A DNA stretch of 64,000 nt, taken from assembly GCF_026239655.1 (NCBI RefSeq), contig NZ_JAPIVO010000002.1:496001-560000 (forward strand), in the 5' to 3' direction. Of this stretch, positions 52,638-61,919 are shown piece after piece. This DNA comes from Pedobacter sp. MR2016-24 (GTDB lineage Bacteria > Bacteroidota > Bacteroidia > Sphingobacteriales > Sphingobacteriaceae). Position numbers and translations under genes: made by a program. Below the pieces are notes generated by a model. The model did no database searches and had not been told where the DNA came from. It saw only the letters and a list, made by a program, of their open reading frames with translations. The stretch's first letter is position 1. Each line of letters starts with the position of its first letter.

Positions 52638-55600
52638 TTAAAAGGAATACCGGGCACCCAACTGGATCTGGTAAGGTGTGCCGTTTGGCGTGGTCACCCC
52701 CACATTTTCGTTTACACGGTATTCATATTGTTGTTTTACCTGGTCAAACCGCGTCACATACAGTAAGCTCTGGTCGCCAAGGTTATAATTTACGCCCCAC
52801 TTTTTGTTCAGCAGGTTGGCAAAATTGAATGCATCAAAGCTTAAGGTTAATTTCTGCGTTTTATAAGTTTTAAATTCCTTTTGCACCCTGATGTCGAATG
52901 TGCCTGAAAAAGGATTGATACCGCCGTTCCGGTTGGCGATCTTGCCCAGGCTTTCGAGTATATATGCTTTGGATCTGTTTTCGGGGTTATTTAAAATTTT
53001 CTCCATGGAAGCCTTATTTGCCGGGCTTATTGTCGGGCTGTTTGGATCGAACACAAAAGCCAGGTCATTGTCATTACCCGGGCCTCCGACAAAGTCGCCG
53101 TTAATATCTGCATCCACCGTCATGGAATAACGTGTGCCACCCATTCCCCTGAAGGTAGCGCTGGCTGAAAAACCTTTCCAGCTTGGCGTACTTCCGTATA
53201 CAACCAGCTTGCTCCTGTATTGGTTGTCCGAATAATCTACGCTGCTGAGGTCGCGCGGATCAGATTTTACCGGTCTGAAAGTAGAGGTGTTCGCCACGTT
53301 TCCATTATAGGAACTGTTATCTTTTGCATCATTTAAGGTATAACTTACGTTCAGATAACCATCCTTCAGGTAGCGGTAACTGGCATCAAAGATCACTGCT
53401 GCCTGTCTTAACGTTGCACCATTGGTCAGCATCAGCACGCGACCAACCTCATTGGTTTTTCTGCCCAGTACATTATTAGTTGTACCCGATGCGGTGATAG
53501 ACGCTGCCGGAACAAATACCGAGCGGTTCTCTTCATTGGCGAGGGTGAAATAGGGCTGGTCTACCAGGTTTTTATCCAGGTACACATAATTGTTTTTAGT
53601 GTAGGAATACAACAAGTTTACACCGAGTCTGAGCTGATCACCAATAATTTTATTGTAACTTAAATTGGTTTTAAAGATGGAAGGCATCTTTAAGTTCGGG
53701 TCATTCAGGTTAATGGTAGATACAAAAGGTACTCCTGCGATAATGCCGGGAGCAGTATTCGGGTCTGCGCGGTAAGCCGGGAAGTTTGGAACCGGTACCA
53801 GACTTGTTCCTGTAGCTGGACGTGAAATATCAATGGAGGCTACTTTGGTTCCGCTGTTCTGAATATTGTTTACCTGGGCATAATTTACAGGATAGGAAGA
53901 GAACAAACCTCCGCCTAAACGGATGATATCCTTTTTCTCTCCGTTGATATCCCATGTCAATTGTAGCCTGGGCTGGATCTTACCCGCGTCTGTGATCTTG
54001 CTGTTTGTTTTTAGTCCCAGTGTACGGTCTACCACCGGATTGTAATCAGCCGTAGAAAGGAAACTGGTTACGTCATAACGCAGACCAAACATGGCATTGA
54101 TATGGGGTGCAATATCATATTCCACCTGCCCGAATAAGGAGGCATTGAGGATGTACTGCTGTACGGTGGGTTTACCATTGATCGGTGCCTCTCTTACGTA
54201 CCTGGATGCATTGAGATTTTCAAATTCAGCAAGGTTGTTAAAAATGAAACGTCCGTTTTGTTCACTGGACAGGTAAGTGTCCATATAGGTTAAGGTATTG
54301 TCTGTACCAAAGGTGAATTTATATTTTCCGCTGGTATAGTAAGAAGTATTCACTAACTGTACCTGGTTTTCCTTGTTGTCTTCAGGAAAAAAGCGCTGTC
54401 CGCCCAGTTGCACAGTTCTGTTACCAATGGTACCGTTCGGTAAGGTAGATTTCACCGTTACAATTGCTCTCGGAATATTTGCTGCGGGCAATTCACTGTT
54501 GGGTACATAATTCCGGGTTGCGGTCTGATATTGTACTTTCAGCTCATTGAGGAGGTTAGGTTTAATTTGAGAACGAAGGGAAACGAGTGTGCTGTTTTCT
54601 TTTGATTTGAAATCTCCCCATACTTCAAAAAGATTAATGTTGGAGTTGTCGCTGTTACTAACAGGGTTGTTCCAGTCTGAATAGTTGTTACGGATGGTTA
54701 ACCTGTTTTTATCGTTGATTTGCCAGTCTAAACGGGCAAAGAAAGTATTAGCAAGGGTTTTTCTTTTGAATTCACCTACCTGCGGACCACTGCCGAGACC
54801 GTATTTGGCGCGACCAATGTTGACTACGCTATCGAGCGCACCTTTGCTGATGCCGAGACTGATGGCGTCTGCATCATCGCGGATATCACCAATCTGGAAG
54901 GGCATACTTTCATCCTGACGGTCAAGAGCCGTAAAAAAATGGAGTTTATCTTTAATGATTGCCCCGCCTAAACTAAACCCGTATTGGTTGGTCGTGAATT
55001 TCTGCTCACGTTTATTTCCCCTGATGTCGTTAGGGCTGGCCAGAAAATCTGAACGGTAATAGTCGAAAACAGATCCTGTTAAGGTATTTGTACCTGATTT
55101 GGTGACTGCACTTACCGTACCACCGCCTTCACGTCCTCTATAGGTATCATACACATTGGTGGAAACTTCAAATTCACGGATCGCTTCAAGCGACAGGGAA
55201 TAGGGGCCGCTGCCGATCGCACCCGAAGTAAGATTATTACGGGCACTTGCACCATCAATGGTATAGTTTGTAGAAGAAGCACGCTGACCGCTGATGTTTG
55301 TTCCGTTGGTAGTAGGAGCAAGGGCGGATAAGTTGTTGAAATTCCTGTTTTGCGTGGGCAACTGCTGAATATTCTGCGCAGTAATGGCTGTACTGGCGCC
55401 AAAACGGTCTATCCTTTTACTCAGTCCATTAGCGTTGATATTTACCTCTTTCAATTCGGTATTTCCCTCTGTTAAACGGAAATTCGCTACGATGTTATCC
55501 CCCTGGTTCAGGGAAAGGTCGCCCTTTACCTGTTTTGGAAAACCCACATAAGTTACTGTAATGGTATAAGGCCTGCCCAGGGGAAGCTGGATCAGGTTAT

Positions 55601-55850
55601 AGAGTCCGTCTTTAGTAGTGGTGGTTACGGCGCGGAAACCTGTAGATTCGTTTCTTAATACGACAGAAGCTCCCGGAACAGGTACTCCTTTTTCATCTGT
55701 AACCTTTCCTGTAACTGAGGCATCGGTGGATTGTGCATTTGCATTGTATATGGAAAAGGAGAGTAAAATAACCAGTACGAGGCTATTCAGTTTCGTTAAA
55801 AACTGGCAATTTGTCTTTATTATTCGTGATAATTGGTAATAATATTGCAT
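52638..55850 (-). CDS. Oar-type TonB-dependent receptor (first of the phospholipase operon)
   Basis: A 1070-residue receptor with a signal peptide (to about residue 40, 'NANAQ'), a CarboxypepD_reg domain ('SVTGKVTDEKGVPVPGASVV'), plug ('TNYTIDGASARNNLTSG') and a barrel ending 'LGARYSF'. 'STNVYDTYRGREGGGTVSAV' is a common Oar-group sequence. No STN domain precedes the plug, although a sigma/FecR pair lies directly upstream (120-bp gap with a hairpin). It shares fold but limited sequence with the second receptor in the operon. Confidence 0.88.
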   Translation of the reverse strand: MQYYYQLSRIIKTNCQFLTKLNSLVLVILLSFSIYNANAQSTDASVTGKVTDEKGVPVPGASVVLRNESTGFRAVTTTTKDGLYNLIQLPLGRPYTITVTYVGFPKQVKGDLSLNQGDNIVANFRLTEGNTELKEVNINANGLSKRIDRFGASTAITAQNIQQLPTQNRNFNNLSALAPTTNGTNISGQRASSTNYTIDGASARNNLTSGAIGSGPYSLSLEAIREFEVSTNVYDTYRGREGGGTVSAVTKSGTNTLTGSVFDYYRSDFLASPNDIRGNKREQKFTTNQYGFSLGGAIIKDKLHFFTALDRQDESMPFQIGDIRDDADAISLGISKGALDSVVNIGRAKYGLGSGPQVGEFKRKTLANTFFARLDWQINDKNRLTIRNNYSDWNNPVSNSDNSNINLFEVWGDFKSKENSTLVSLRSQIKPNLLNELKVQYQTATRNYVPNSELPAANIPRAIVTVKSTLPNGTIGNRTVQLGGQRFFPEDNKENQVQLVNTSYYTSGKYKFTFGTDNTLTYMDTYLSSEQNGRFIFNNLAEFENLNASRYVREAPINGKPTVQQYILNASLFGQVEYDIAPHINAMFGLRYDVTSFLSTADYNPVVDRTLGLKTNSKITDAGKIQPRLQLTWDINGEKKDIIRLGGGLFSSYPVNYAQVNNIQNSGTKVASIDISRPATGTSLVPVPNFPAYRADPNTAPGIIAGVPFVSTINLNDPNLKMPSIFKTNLSYNKIIGDQLRLGVNLLYSYTKNNYVYLDKNLVDQPYFTLANEENRSVFVPAASITASGTTNNVLGRKTNEVGRVLMLTNGATLRQAAVIFDASYRYLKDGYLNVSYTLNDAKDNSSYNGNVANTSTFRPVKSDPRDLSSVDYSDNQYRSKLVVYGSTPSWKGFSASATFRGMGGTRYSMTVDADINGDFVGGPGNDNDLAFVFDPNSPTISPANKASMEKILNNPENRSKAYILESLGKIANRNGGINPFSGTFDIRVQKEFKTYKTQKLTLSFDAFNFANLLNKKWGVNYNLGDQSLLYVTRFDQVKQQYEYRVNENVGVTTPNGTPYQIQLGARYSF

Positions 55851-55918
55851 ATTTAATTTCTTATTTTAATTTTTCGGGATTAATTTAAATCAGGCAGAGC
55901 TGCTTCAGCCCTGGCCGG

Positions 55919-55946
55919 AGCCGGAAGTGCGGGAACACTTTCGGCT
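55919..55946. terminator. Hairpin between fecR and the receptor gene
   Basis: AGCCGGAAGTG (55919-55929) pairs with CACTTTCGGCT (55936-55946), 11 pairs with one G-T, and is followed by TTTTTT on the plus strand only. For the minus-strand operon it lies between FecR and the receptor with no U-tract in that direction, so it could attenuate, stabilise mRNA ends or be a plus-strand terminator. Confidence 0.5.
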
Positions 55947-55970
55947 TTTTTCGTTTGTTTATCTCTTATA

Positions 55971-56966
55971 TCATGGTCTGGCTGGATTAATAATTAACTG
56001 TGATTGGCTGAGTTGGTAATTCATACCCGTAGCTATGGTAAGCCGCTGCAGTACGATTTTAAGATCCTCATGAGGAAGGGTCAGGTGATATTTCTGTTGT
56101 TCGTTTTCATGTTTTGTTACTTTAACCTCAATAGCATACTGCCTGGAAATTTGTGCGCCAATCTCACTCAGCGTAAGACCATCTGCGTAGATTTCCCGGT
56201 TAGTTCTCCAATTGCTGATCAGTTTCGCATGGTGCGGCGCAATGTCCGTCTTTCCGGAAAGGCTATGGTAGGTAAGTACTTCTCCTTTGAGGAGACCCTT
56301 ACTGAGTAAACTCCATTGTTTATTGTTTTTTCTGGCCACTTTGACCTTACCTGTGTTTACCGCTACCTGGTAAATCTTAGCTTCCGGGTAAGCGCGGATG
56401 TTGAAGGATGTTCCTAAAACGGTGGTGAGCATATTTTTTGTGGCAATGCTGAACGGTCTGAGGGTATCGCGTTTTACGCTAAAGAAGGCTTCACCCTGGT
56501 CCAGGTAAACTTTTCTCTCACGGGAATGACTAAAGTCTGCCGCAACTCTCAATGTGGTGCCGGCATTCATCCATATTTCCGTGCCATCCTTCAGGGTAAT
56601 TTTATTCATTTTACCATTGGGCGTATGGAAAACCTGCTCAGTTGCGAGTGGCGTATTGCTGTTTGACATCCGTTGCGGGTAATAGTAAATAGCGATACCG
56701 ATCACCAGGAATAAGGAGCAGGCTATTCCCAGCCAGTGATAAGGTAGTTTGTAGGTTTTTGCCGGGTTGATTTGTTGATGGAGCCTTGCGGATATTTCCA
56801 GTCGTACTTGTTCCGCATCCGGTTCATTTTTTGGAAACTGATCAGCCGAGGCTAGCCGCTCGCCTTCAAACCAATCATCTATAATCGTCTTTTCCTCCCT
56901 GGCTAATTCATTATTTTGATAGCGGAGCAGTTTATCTTTTAAAAATTGTTCACTTTTTCTTTTCAT
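55971..56966 (-). CDS. FecR-family anti-sigma factor
   Basis: A 331-residue protein: cytoplasmic N-terminal sigma-binding region (1-78), one membrane helix (about 80-100, 'GIACSLFLVIGIAIYYY'), a FecR domain (about 115-215, 'DGTEIWMNAGTTLRV' and 'VLGTSFNIRAYPE') and a C-terminal DUF4974 domain (about 255-328). It holds its partner sigma factor until a receptor signals. It lies 52 bp after the sigma gene. The receptors of its cluster lack an STN domain, so its trigger is unclear. Confidence 0.92.
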   Translation of the reverse strand: MKRKSEQFLKDKLLRYQNNELAREEKTIIDDWFEGERLASADQFPKNEPDAEQVRLEISARLHQQINPAKTYKLPYHWLGIACSLFLVIGIAIYYYPQRMSNSNTPLATEQVFHTPNGKMNKITLKDGTEIWMNAGTTLRVAADFSHSRERKVYLDQGEAFFSVKRDTLRPFSIATKNMLTTVLGTSFNIRAYPEAKIYQVAVNTGKVKVARKNNKQWSLLSKGLLKGEVLTYHSLSGKTDIAPHHAKLISNWRTNREIYADGLTLSEIGAQISRQYAIEVKVTKHENEQQKYHLTLPHEDLKIVLQRLTIATGMNYQLSQSQLIINPARP

Positions 56967-57018
56967 TCAGCTACAAAGCGTATGAAAGGTCAAAAAGTAC
57001 TTTGAGTAATTGTTAAGC

Positions 57019-57609
57019 TTATGTTAAGTTTAAAAGCGCGAGAGAAAATAGTGCCAGATAGCCTGCATCGCTGTTCAGCAATGCCGTTCTGAGTCGCCGT
57101 AAAGCTTCAGAAATATTATTTTTTACTGTCTGTTCTGAAAGGCGCAGCTCCAGGGCAATTTCTTTGACAGACCTGTTTTCAAATTTGCTGAGGCGGAAGC
57201 ACTGCCGCATATTGAAAGGCATTTTCACCAGTTCGTTATCAATCTCCTGTTTCAGCTCTGAAGCAATCAGCCTGTCATCAGCTTCCTCCATCCTTTGCAG
57301 TTTACTGATCAGGATTTGATCTCCTGCCAGGCGTACCTTGTTTCTGCGAAATAGAGTAATGACTTCATTTTTAGCAATTTTAATCAATAAGGGCATCAGG
57401 GAATCGTCTGCGAACAGACTTTCTTTTCGTTTCCAGATTTCCATAAAGCTATTTTGCAGGATATCTTTTGTTTGATCTTCATCACCAATCAGACGGTCAA
57501 CAAAAGCGTAAAGCGGCTTCCAGTGACGGTCAAAAAGGTGTTGAAAGGCAAGTTCATCACCTGAAGAAATCTCTTTGATCAACTCTTTATCTGATTTAAC
57601 ATTATCCAT
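57019..57609 (-). CDS. ECF sigma factor (FecI-like, Bacteroidota type)
   Basis: A 196-residue ECF sigma factor with region 2 ('AFQHLFDRHWKPLYAFVDRL', 'DILQNSFMEIWKRKE') and region 4 ('FRLSKFENRSVKEIALELRL', 'SEQTVKNNISEALRRLR'). The ATG at 57609 is chosen over the TTG at 57618. It is cotranscribed with FecR and probably directs transcription of the receptor-phospholipase operon downstream. Confidence 0.92.
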   Translation of the reverse strand: MDNVKSDKELIKEISSGDELAFQHLFDRHWKPLYAFVDRLIGDEDQTKDILQNSFMEIWKRKESLFADDSLMPLLIKIAKNEVITLFRRNKVRLAGDQILISKLQRMEEADDRLIASELKQEIDNELVKMPFNMRQCFRLSKFENRSVKEIALELRLSEQTVKNNISEALRRLRTALLNSDAGYLALFSLALLNLT

Positions 57610-57800
57610 TCCATGCAAAATTAGATAAACACATATTAATAAGATGTTAAGGTTGCCGGGATTATTATGAGGCTAATGCAGGGGATTTTTTGAATTGACC
57701 CTGAGTAGCATCGGCCGGACCACTTGCAGAGGCTGCTTTAAAGGCCGCACTCCACCATTCTTACCTGTCTGCATATCGGCTGTTGATTTTCGCAAACTCC

Positions 57801-60692
57801 CTATTTATGGGCAAACCTGTTCGGCGATTGCACAGCTTTCACCTTTAATGTACTGCTTTTCAAACCTGGTGATGTGGCAGATAAGGTGATTTCTCCCGGC
57901 TTACCTGTAGATTGGATAATGACCTGTGCAAGTCCATTGAATAATTTTCTTTTCCACTGGTCCGCAGCACGATAGATTTGAATGGTTCCGGGGTCGCCAT
58001 TCACAATATCCCAGTCATTTTTTTTCGTTAAGGGATGTGCGATGATATCTATTGTATTTTTTCCTGCTGCTAATAAAATGCCGCCCAGTACAATCTCACC
58101 AGCAGTTTCACCTTCTTTTAATTTGCCCCCGACTTCTTTTCCATTGATGTATATCGTTTGATCTGTTCCTATGCTGTTAAAAAATAGGGTAAGACGCTGC
58201 CCCCTGAAGTCATCTGGCAAATCAAAGGTTCCACGATGGATATAAGCAGCTGCCAGTTTTTTGTAATTACGACTGGTAAAAGCTTCTTTCCAGGAGCTGG
58301 CATCGGTGTTTACTAATATTTTCCCGGCCGATAAGTCCGGCAGTTCTTTTTCTTTCAAATCAGTGATTTTGATGTTGGTGATATCTTCAATAACTCTGTC
58401 TTTCTCTAAAGAAACCGGATCTCCATTTCCAACACCTATAATTCGCCCGGGACCTTTCAGGCTGAAGCTGATCTCATTGTTAGCGGTTGGTACAGTCAGT
58501 TGTGCTTTATCATTAACCGAAACAGTTACGATCACGAGATCTTCAGCGTCTGCTTTAACTGTAGGCTGATGACCAGACAGCTGAAGTGCCGAAGCTGTCC
58601 CGGTAGTTTGAACTACATCACGCATGGTCTTTTTCCCGTTTTTATAGCCAATAGCTTCCAGGGTTCCGGGTGCATAAGCTACTTTCCACTCCAGGTGTGA
58701 ATTTACTTTCATTGCTTGTTTTCCGAGCGACTTATGATTTAGGAAAAGTTCTACTTCGTCACAGTTACTGTAGGCCCGGACGTCCATCTGTTTCCCTTCT
58801 TTACCAGACCAGTTCCAATGCGGCAGCAGATGCAGGGTTGGAATATCAGTCCACCATGATTTGAGGTAATAAACATTGTCTTTCGGAAATCCGCATAAGT
58901 CCATCATGCCAAAATAGGAGGTTACTGAAGGCCATCCAAAAGGGGTAGGTTCGCCTCTGTAATCGAATCCTGTCCAGATAAACATGCCTGCGAGATAAGG
59001 ACGGCTGGAATAGAACTTCCAGCCTTCTTCTATACTGTAAAATGAAGGACGCGGCTTTTGATCATAGGCTGCTGCATAATGTTTTGCAGTATCGGTTTCA
59101 TAAATTCCCCTGGTGGCAAAAGTAGACCCTTCTTCAGTTCCTGCACCAGCCTGGTCGGGAAAGCGCTGATGATGTTTGTCGATATCCCCGTTGGCCATAT
59201 AGTTGTAACCCATCACTTCCAGAACGTCAGATATACCACTTTGGAAACCACCACTGACGCCTGCAGTTGTGGCGCGTGTAGAATCAACACTTTTTGCAAC
59301 AGCTTGTAGCGTAGTAGCTATTCTGCTGCCTGTAATACTATTCTCGATGCCCCATTCTTCGTTACCTACTGACCAGAGAATCACACTGGGATGGTTCCTG
59401 TCTCTCTTGATCATACGGGTTAAATTGCCCAATAGCTGGTCCGTTGTAGCCATTAACCGGTTTTCGTCAATGACCAGCATCCCTAATTTGTCGCATGCCT
59501 CCAGCATTTCCGGAGTTGGCGGATGATGTGAACACCTGAATGCATTTGAACCGAAGGCTTTGAGCGCTTTTATCCTGTAAAACTGTAGCTCATCAGGCAT
59601 TGCCGTACCCACTCCTGCATGATCCTGATGGTTATTTGTCCCTTTTAACTTTACATTCTTATCATTGAGAAAAAATCCGTTTTTAGCATCAAAACGGATG
59701 GTTCGGAAGCCAAAAGGTGTTTCATAACGATCCATTTGTTTTCCATTACAGACTATGGTAGTGACGAGCGTATATAAATACGGAACCTCAAGATCCCAGA
59801 GTTTTATATTTTCAACAGGAAAACTGACTGCTACTTGTTGTGATTGGTGAGGGTAAAGCGTTACACCATCTTTTCTGGTGGTACCAACGGTTTTTCCGGA
59901 TGCATCTACAAGTGTGTGCACCAGGGAAACTGCCTGTGCTGACTTAGCTTCATTGATGACCTCAGTGGCTGTATGAACTGTTGCATTCCTGCTTTTAAGA
60001 TCAATAGCAGTGGTCACGAAGGTGCCGTCTTTCTTCACATGAACCGGAGAGGTTTTAGCAAGCCAAACATGACGATAAATACCTGCGCCCTCGTAAAACC
60101 AGCCTTCTTCCATACCTGCGTCAACTCTTACGGCGATTACATTTTCCCCGCCGTAGTTAATTACATCGGTGATATCATAGGCAAAACTATTGTATCCGCT
60201 GGCCTCCGTGCCCAAATAATGTCCGTTAACCCAAACACTTGAGTTTCTGAATACGCCATCAAATTCTATACTGATCTTCCGGCCAAGATCTGTCTCCGGA
60301 ACTGTAATTTTTTTCCTGTACCAGCCGATAGTTTGCTCAGGAAATTTTGCACCAATCGCTTTGAAGCCATGGCTAAAGCTTCCATATTGACTGAAACCTT
60401 GTTCTACGGCCCAGTCATGAGGTAAATCCAGTTCCCGCCATGGACGGTCGTCAAATTTTGCAGCAGCAGCACCATCGGCATAACCGGCTTTAGTGAGGTA
60501 AGAGAAATAACCGGTTGCATGATCAAAATCGCGCCTGGTATCATAGGGGTGTCCAAACGAGAACCGCCAGCTCTGATCCAGCAGTACACGCTGGCGTACC
60601 AATACTTCCGTTGGCTGTGCAAAAGCCAGGGTTGTGAAAAAAAAGAAGCTGACGAGAACTGTGCCCGAGAATATATGTATTATTTTATACAT
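57801..60692 (-). CDS. GH2 beta-galactosidase-type glycosidase with DUF4982 region
   Basis: A 963-residue exported enzyme (signal ending 'TLAFAQ'). GH2 sugar-binding domain (about 30-215, 'RPWRELDLPHDWAVE'), Ig-like domain (about 220-320), TIM barrel (about 325-610), then DUF4982-like and further beta domains, as is common in Bacteroidota GH2 enzymes. Acid/base Glu445 lies in 'WSVGNEEW'; the nucleophile is Glu520 or Glu521 in 'GTEEGST'. It cleaves beta-galactosides or related beta-glycosides. It is divergent from the ECF sigma gene at 61184 and may belong to that uptake locus. Confidence 0.88.
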   Translation of the reverse strand: MYKIIHIFSGTVLVSFFFFTTLAFAQPTEVLVRQRVLLDQSWRFSFGHPYDTRRDFDHATGYFSYLTKAGYADGAAAAKFDDRPWRELDLPHDWAVEQGFSQYGSFSHGFKAIGAKFPEQTIGWYRKKITVPETDLGRKISIEFDGVFRNSSVWVNGHYLGTEASGYNSFAYDITDVINYGGENVIAVRVDAGMEEGWFYEGAGIYRHVWLAKTSPVHVKKDGTFVTTAIDLKSRNATVHTATEVINEAKSAQAVSLVHTLVDASGKTVGTTRKDGVTLYPHQSQQVAVSFPVENIKLWDLEVPYLYTLVTTIVCNGKQMDRYETPFGFRTIRFDAKNGFFLNDKNVKLKGTNNHQDHAGVGTAMPDELQFYRIKALKAFGSNAFRCSHHPPTPEMLEACDKLGMLVIDENRLMATTDQLLGNLTRMIKRDRNHPSVILWSVGNEEWGIENSITGSRIATTLQAVAKSVDSTRATTAGVSGGFQSGISDVLEVMGYNYMANGDIDKHHQRFPDQAGAGTEEGSTFATRGIYETDTAKHYAAAYDQKPRPSFYSIEEGWKFYSSRPYLAGMFIWTGFDYRGEPTPFGWPSVTSYFGMMDLCGFPKDNVYYLKSWWTDIPTLHLLPHWNWSGKEGKQMDVRAYSNCDEVELFLNHKSLGKQAMKVNSHLEWKVAYAPGTLEAIGYKNGKKTMRDVVQTTGTASALQLSGHQPTVKADAEDLVIVTVSVNDKAQLTVPTANNEISFSLKGPGRIIGVGNGDPVSLEKDRVIEDITNIKITDLKEKELPDLSAGKILVNTDASSWKEAFTSRNYKKLAAAYIHRGTFDLPDDFRGQRLTLFFNSIGTDQTIYINGKEVGGKLKEGETAGEIVLGGILLAAGKNTIDIIAHPLTKKNDWDIVNGDPGTIQIYRAADQWKRKLFNGLAQVIIQSTGKPGEITLSATSPGLKSSTLKVKAVQSPNRFAHK

Positions 60693-61131
60693 GTTGTTTT
60701 GAGATTTATATTGGTAATATCTTATTAGTAACTAGCTGCTAAAATTGCGCATGTACTAACATAGCTTTTTCATTTGAAAAATCATGCATAACAGGAATAC
60801 CTGTTTATTAAATTACTATATAATCAAATCTATCTGTTTACATTCTTCGTTTTTTGATCAGATCATACCGTATAAATGATAATCCATCCTATTTCCATTT
60901 GACTAAAAGCAGGGCTTTCAATGTTTTATAGTGTAGCATGTCATGATGCTGATTGATTCCTTACTACTTAAACAAAGTGGAATTATACCATTTTACAACC
61001 GGAACTTTGATTGCGGTGAGGGAAGTAGAAGTCGTCAGCCCAGCTGATTATCATCTGTCTTTAAACACAGTATTAAAAATTTACTTTTAGGCTTAACTAT
61101 CTATTCTATTTTTTATTGTACCATAGTTTTA
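60693..61131. other. Divergent intergenic region, no gene recognised
   Basis: AT-rich upstream region of the minus-strand GH2 gene and of the plus-strand sigma gene. No RNA gene, repeat or short conserved ORF was identified. Promoters for both genes must lie here, and one candidate for the sigma gene is listed separately. Confidence 0.4.
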
Positions 61132-61163
61132 TGTGTCTAACCAATAATAATTTCATAAATTTG
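61132..61163 (+). promoter_or_regulatory. Candidate Bacteroidota-type promoter of the sigma gene
   Basis: TAAATTTG (61156-61163) matches the -7 consensus TAnnTTTG. TGTG at 61132-61135 is close to the -33 TTTG with a 20-bp spacer. The start codon follows at 61184, giving a short leader. Confidence 0.4.
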
Positions 61164-61183
61164 GTTTAACACACCTAAACTTC

Positions 61184-61753
61184 ATGTATAAAGACTATTC
61201 AGATATAGAGTTAGTGAGCCTGCTAAATACCAGCAGCAGAGCGGCTTTTGATGAAATATACAGAAGACACTGGTCTGCCATGTACACTGTTGCGTTTAAT
61301 GTACTGAAAGACCACGATGGCTGTATGGACGTTTTGCAGGATGTTTTTATCTGGGTTTGGAACCACAGGGAAGACCTGGAAGTTACGTCTTTAAAGTCCT
61401 ATCTGATTTCAGCTGTTAAATATAAGGTGGCAAATGCCCTTCGCAATACCCGGCTCCGGGAATCTTTCCATAATGGAATGGAAAATTTGGAGGCCTCTTT
61501 CAATAATTCCGATAGTGAACTCGAATTAAAAGAATTAAAGACCGCCATCGTTCAATTTACGGAAGGTTTACCTGCAAGATGTAAAGAAGTATTTCTTTTA
61601 AGCCGAACTGAGCAATTGAGTAATAAAGAAATTGCTGAAAAGATGGGTATTTCTGAAAAAGCTGTGGAAAGACAGATGACTACTGCTATAAAAAGGCTTA
61701 AAGTCTCTTTTTTGAGGGTGTTTGTTGTTTCTTTAATAGTTTTTCTGAGCTAG
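61184..61753 (+). CDS. ECF sigma factor of a sigma/FecR/SusC system
   Basis: A 189-residue ECF sigma with region 2 ('AAFDEIYRRHWSAMYTVAFN', 'MDVLQDVFIWVWNHRE') and region 4 ('LSNKEIAEKMGISEKAVERQ'). The hydrophobic C-terminal tail ('FLRVFVVSLIVFLS') is common in Bacteroidota sigma factors of this group. It is followed by FecR (167-bp gap) and an STN-type SusC, the classical trans-envelope signalling order. Confidence 0.93.
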   Translation: MYKDYSDIELVSLLNTSSRAAFDEIYRRHWSAMYTVAFNVLKDHDGCMDVLQDVFIWVWNHREDLEVTSLKSYLISAVKYKVANALRNTRLRESFHNGMENLEASFNNSDSELELKELKTAIVQFTEGLPARCKEVFLLSRTEQLSNKEIAEKMGISEKAVERQMTTAIKRLKVSFLRVFVVSLIVFLS

Positions 61754-61919
61754 ATTTCATTATTTAACGGTTCTGTCCTGTTTTATTTTCGCTTGTTTTT
61801 CATGAAAAGTCAAATTGTTTGATTTTTTTTTATTTTTCTTGTGGGGGTAACTGCTTTTTAAGTGCCTTATAGATATAAGCGTCCCGAAGGGAAGCTAAAA
61901 GTCATTATAAGGAACAGCA

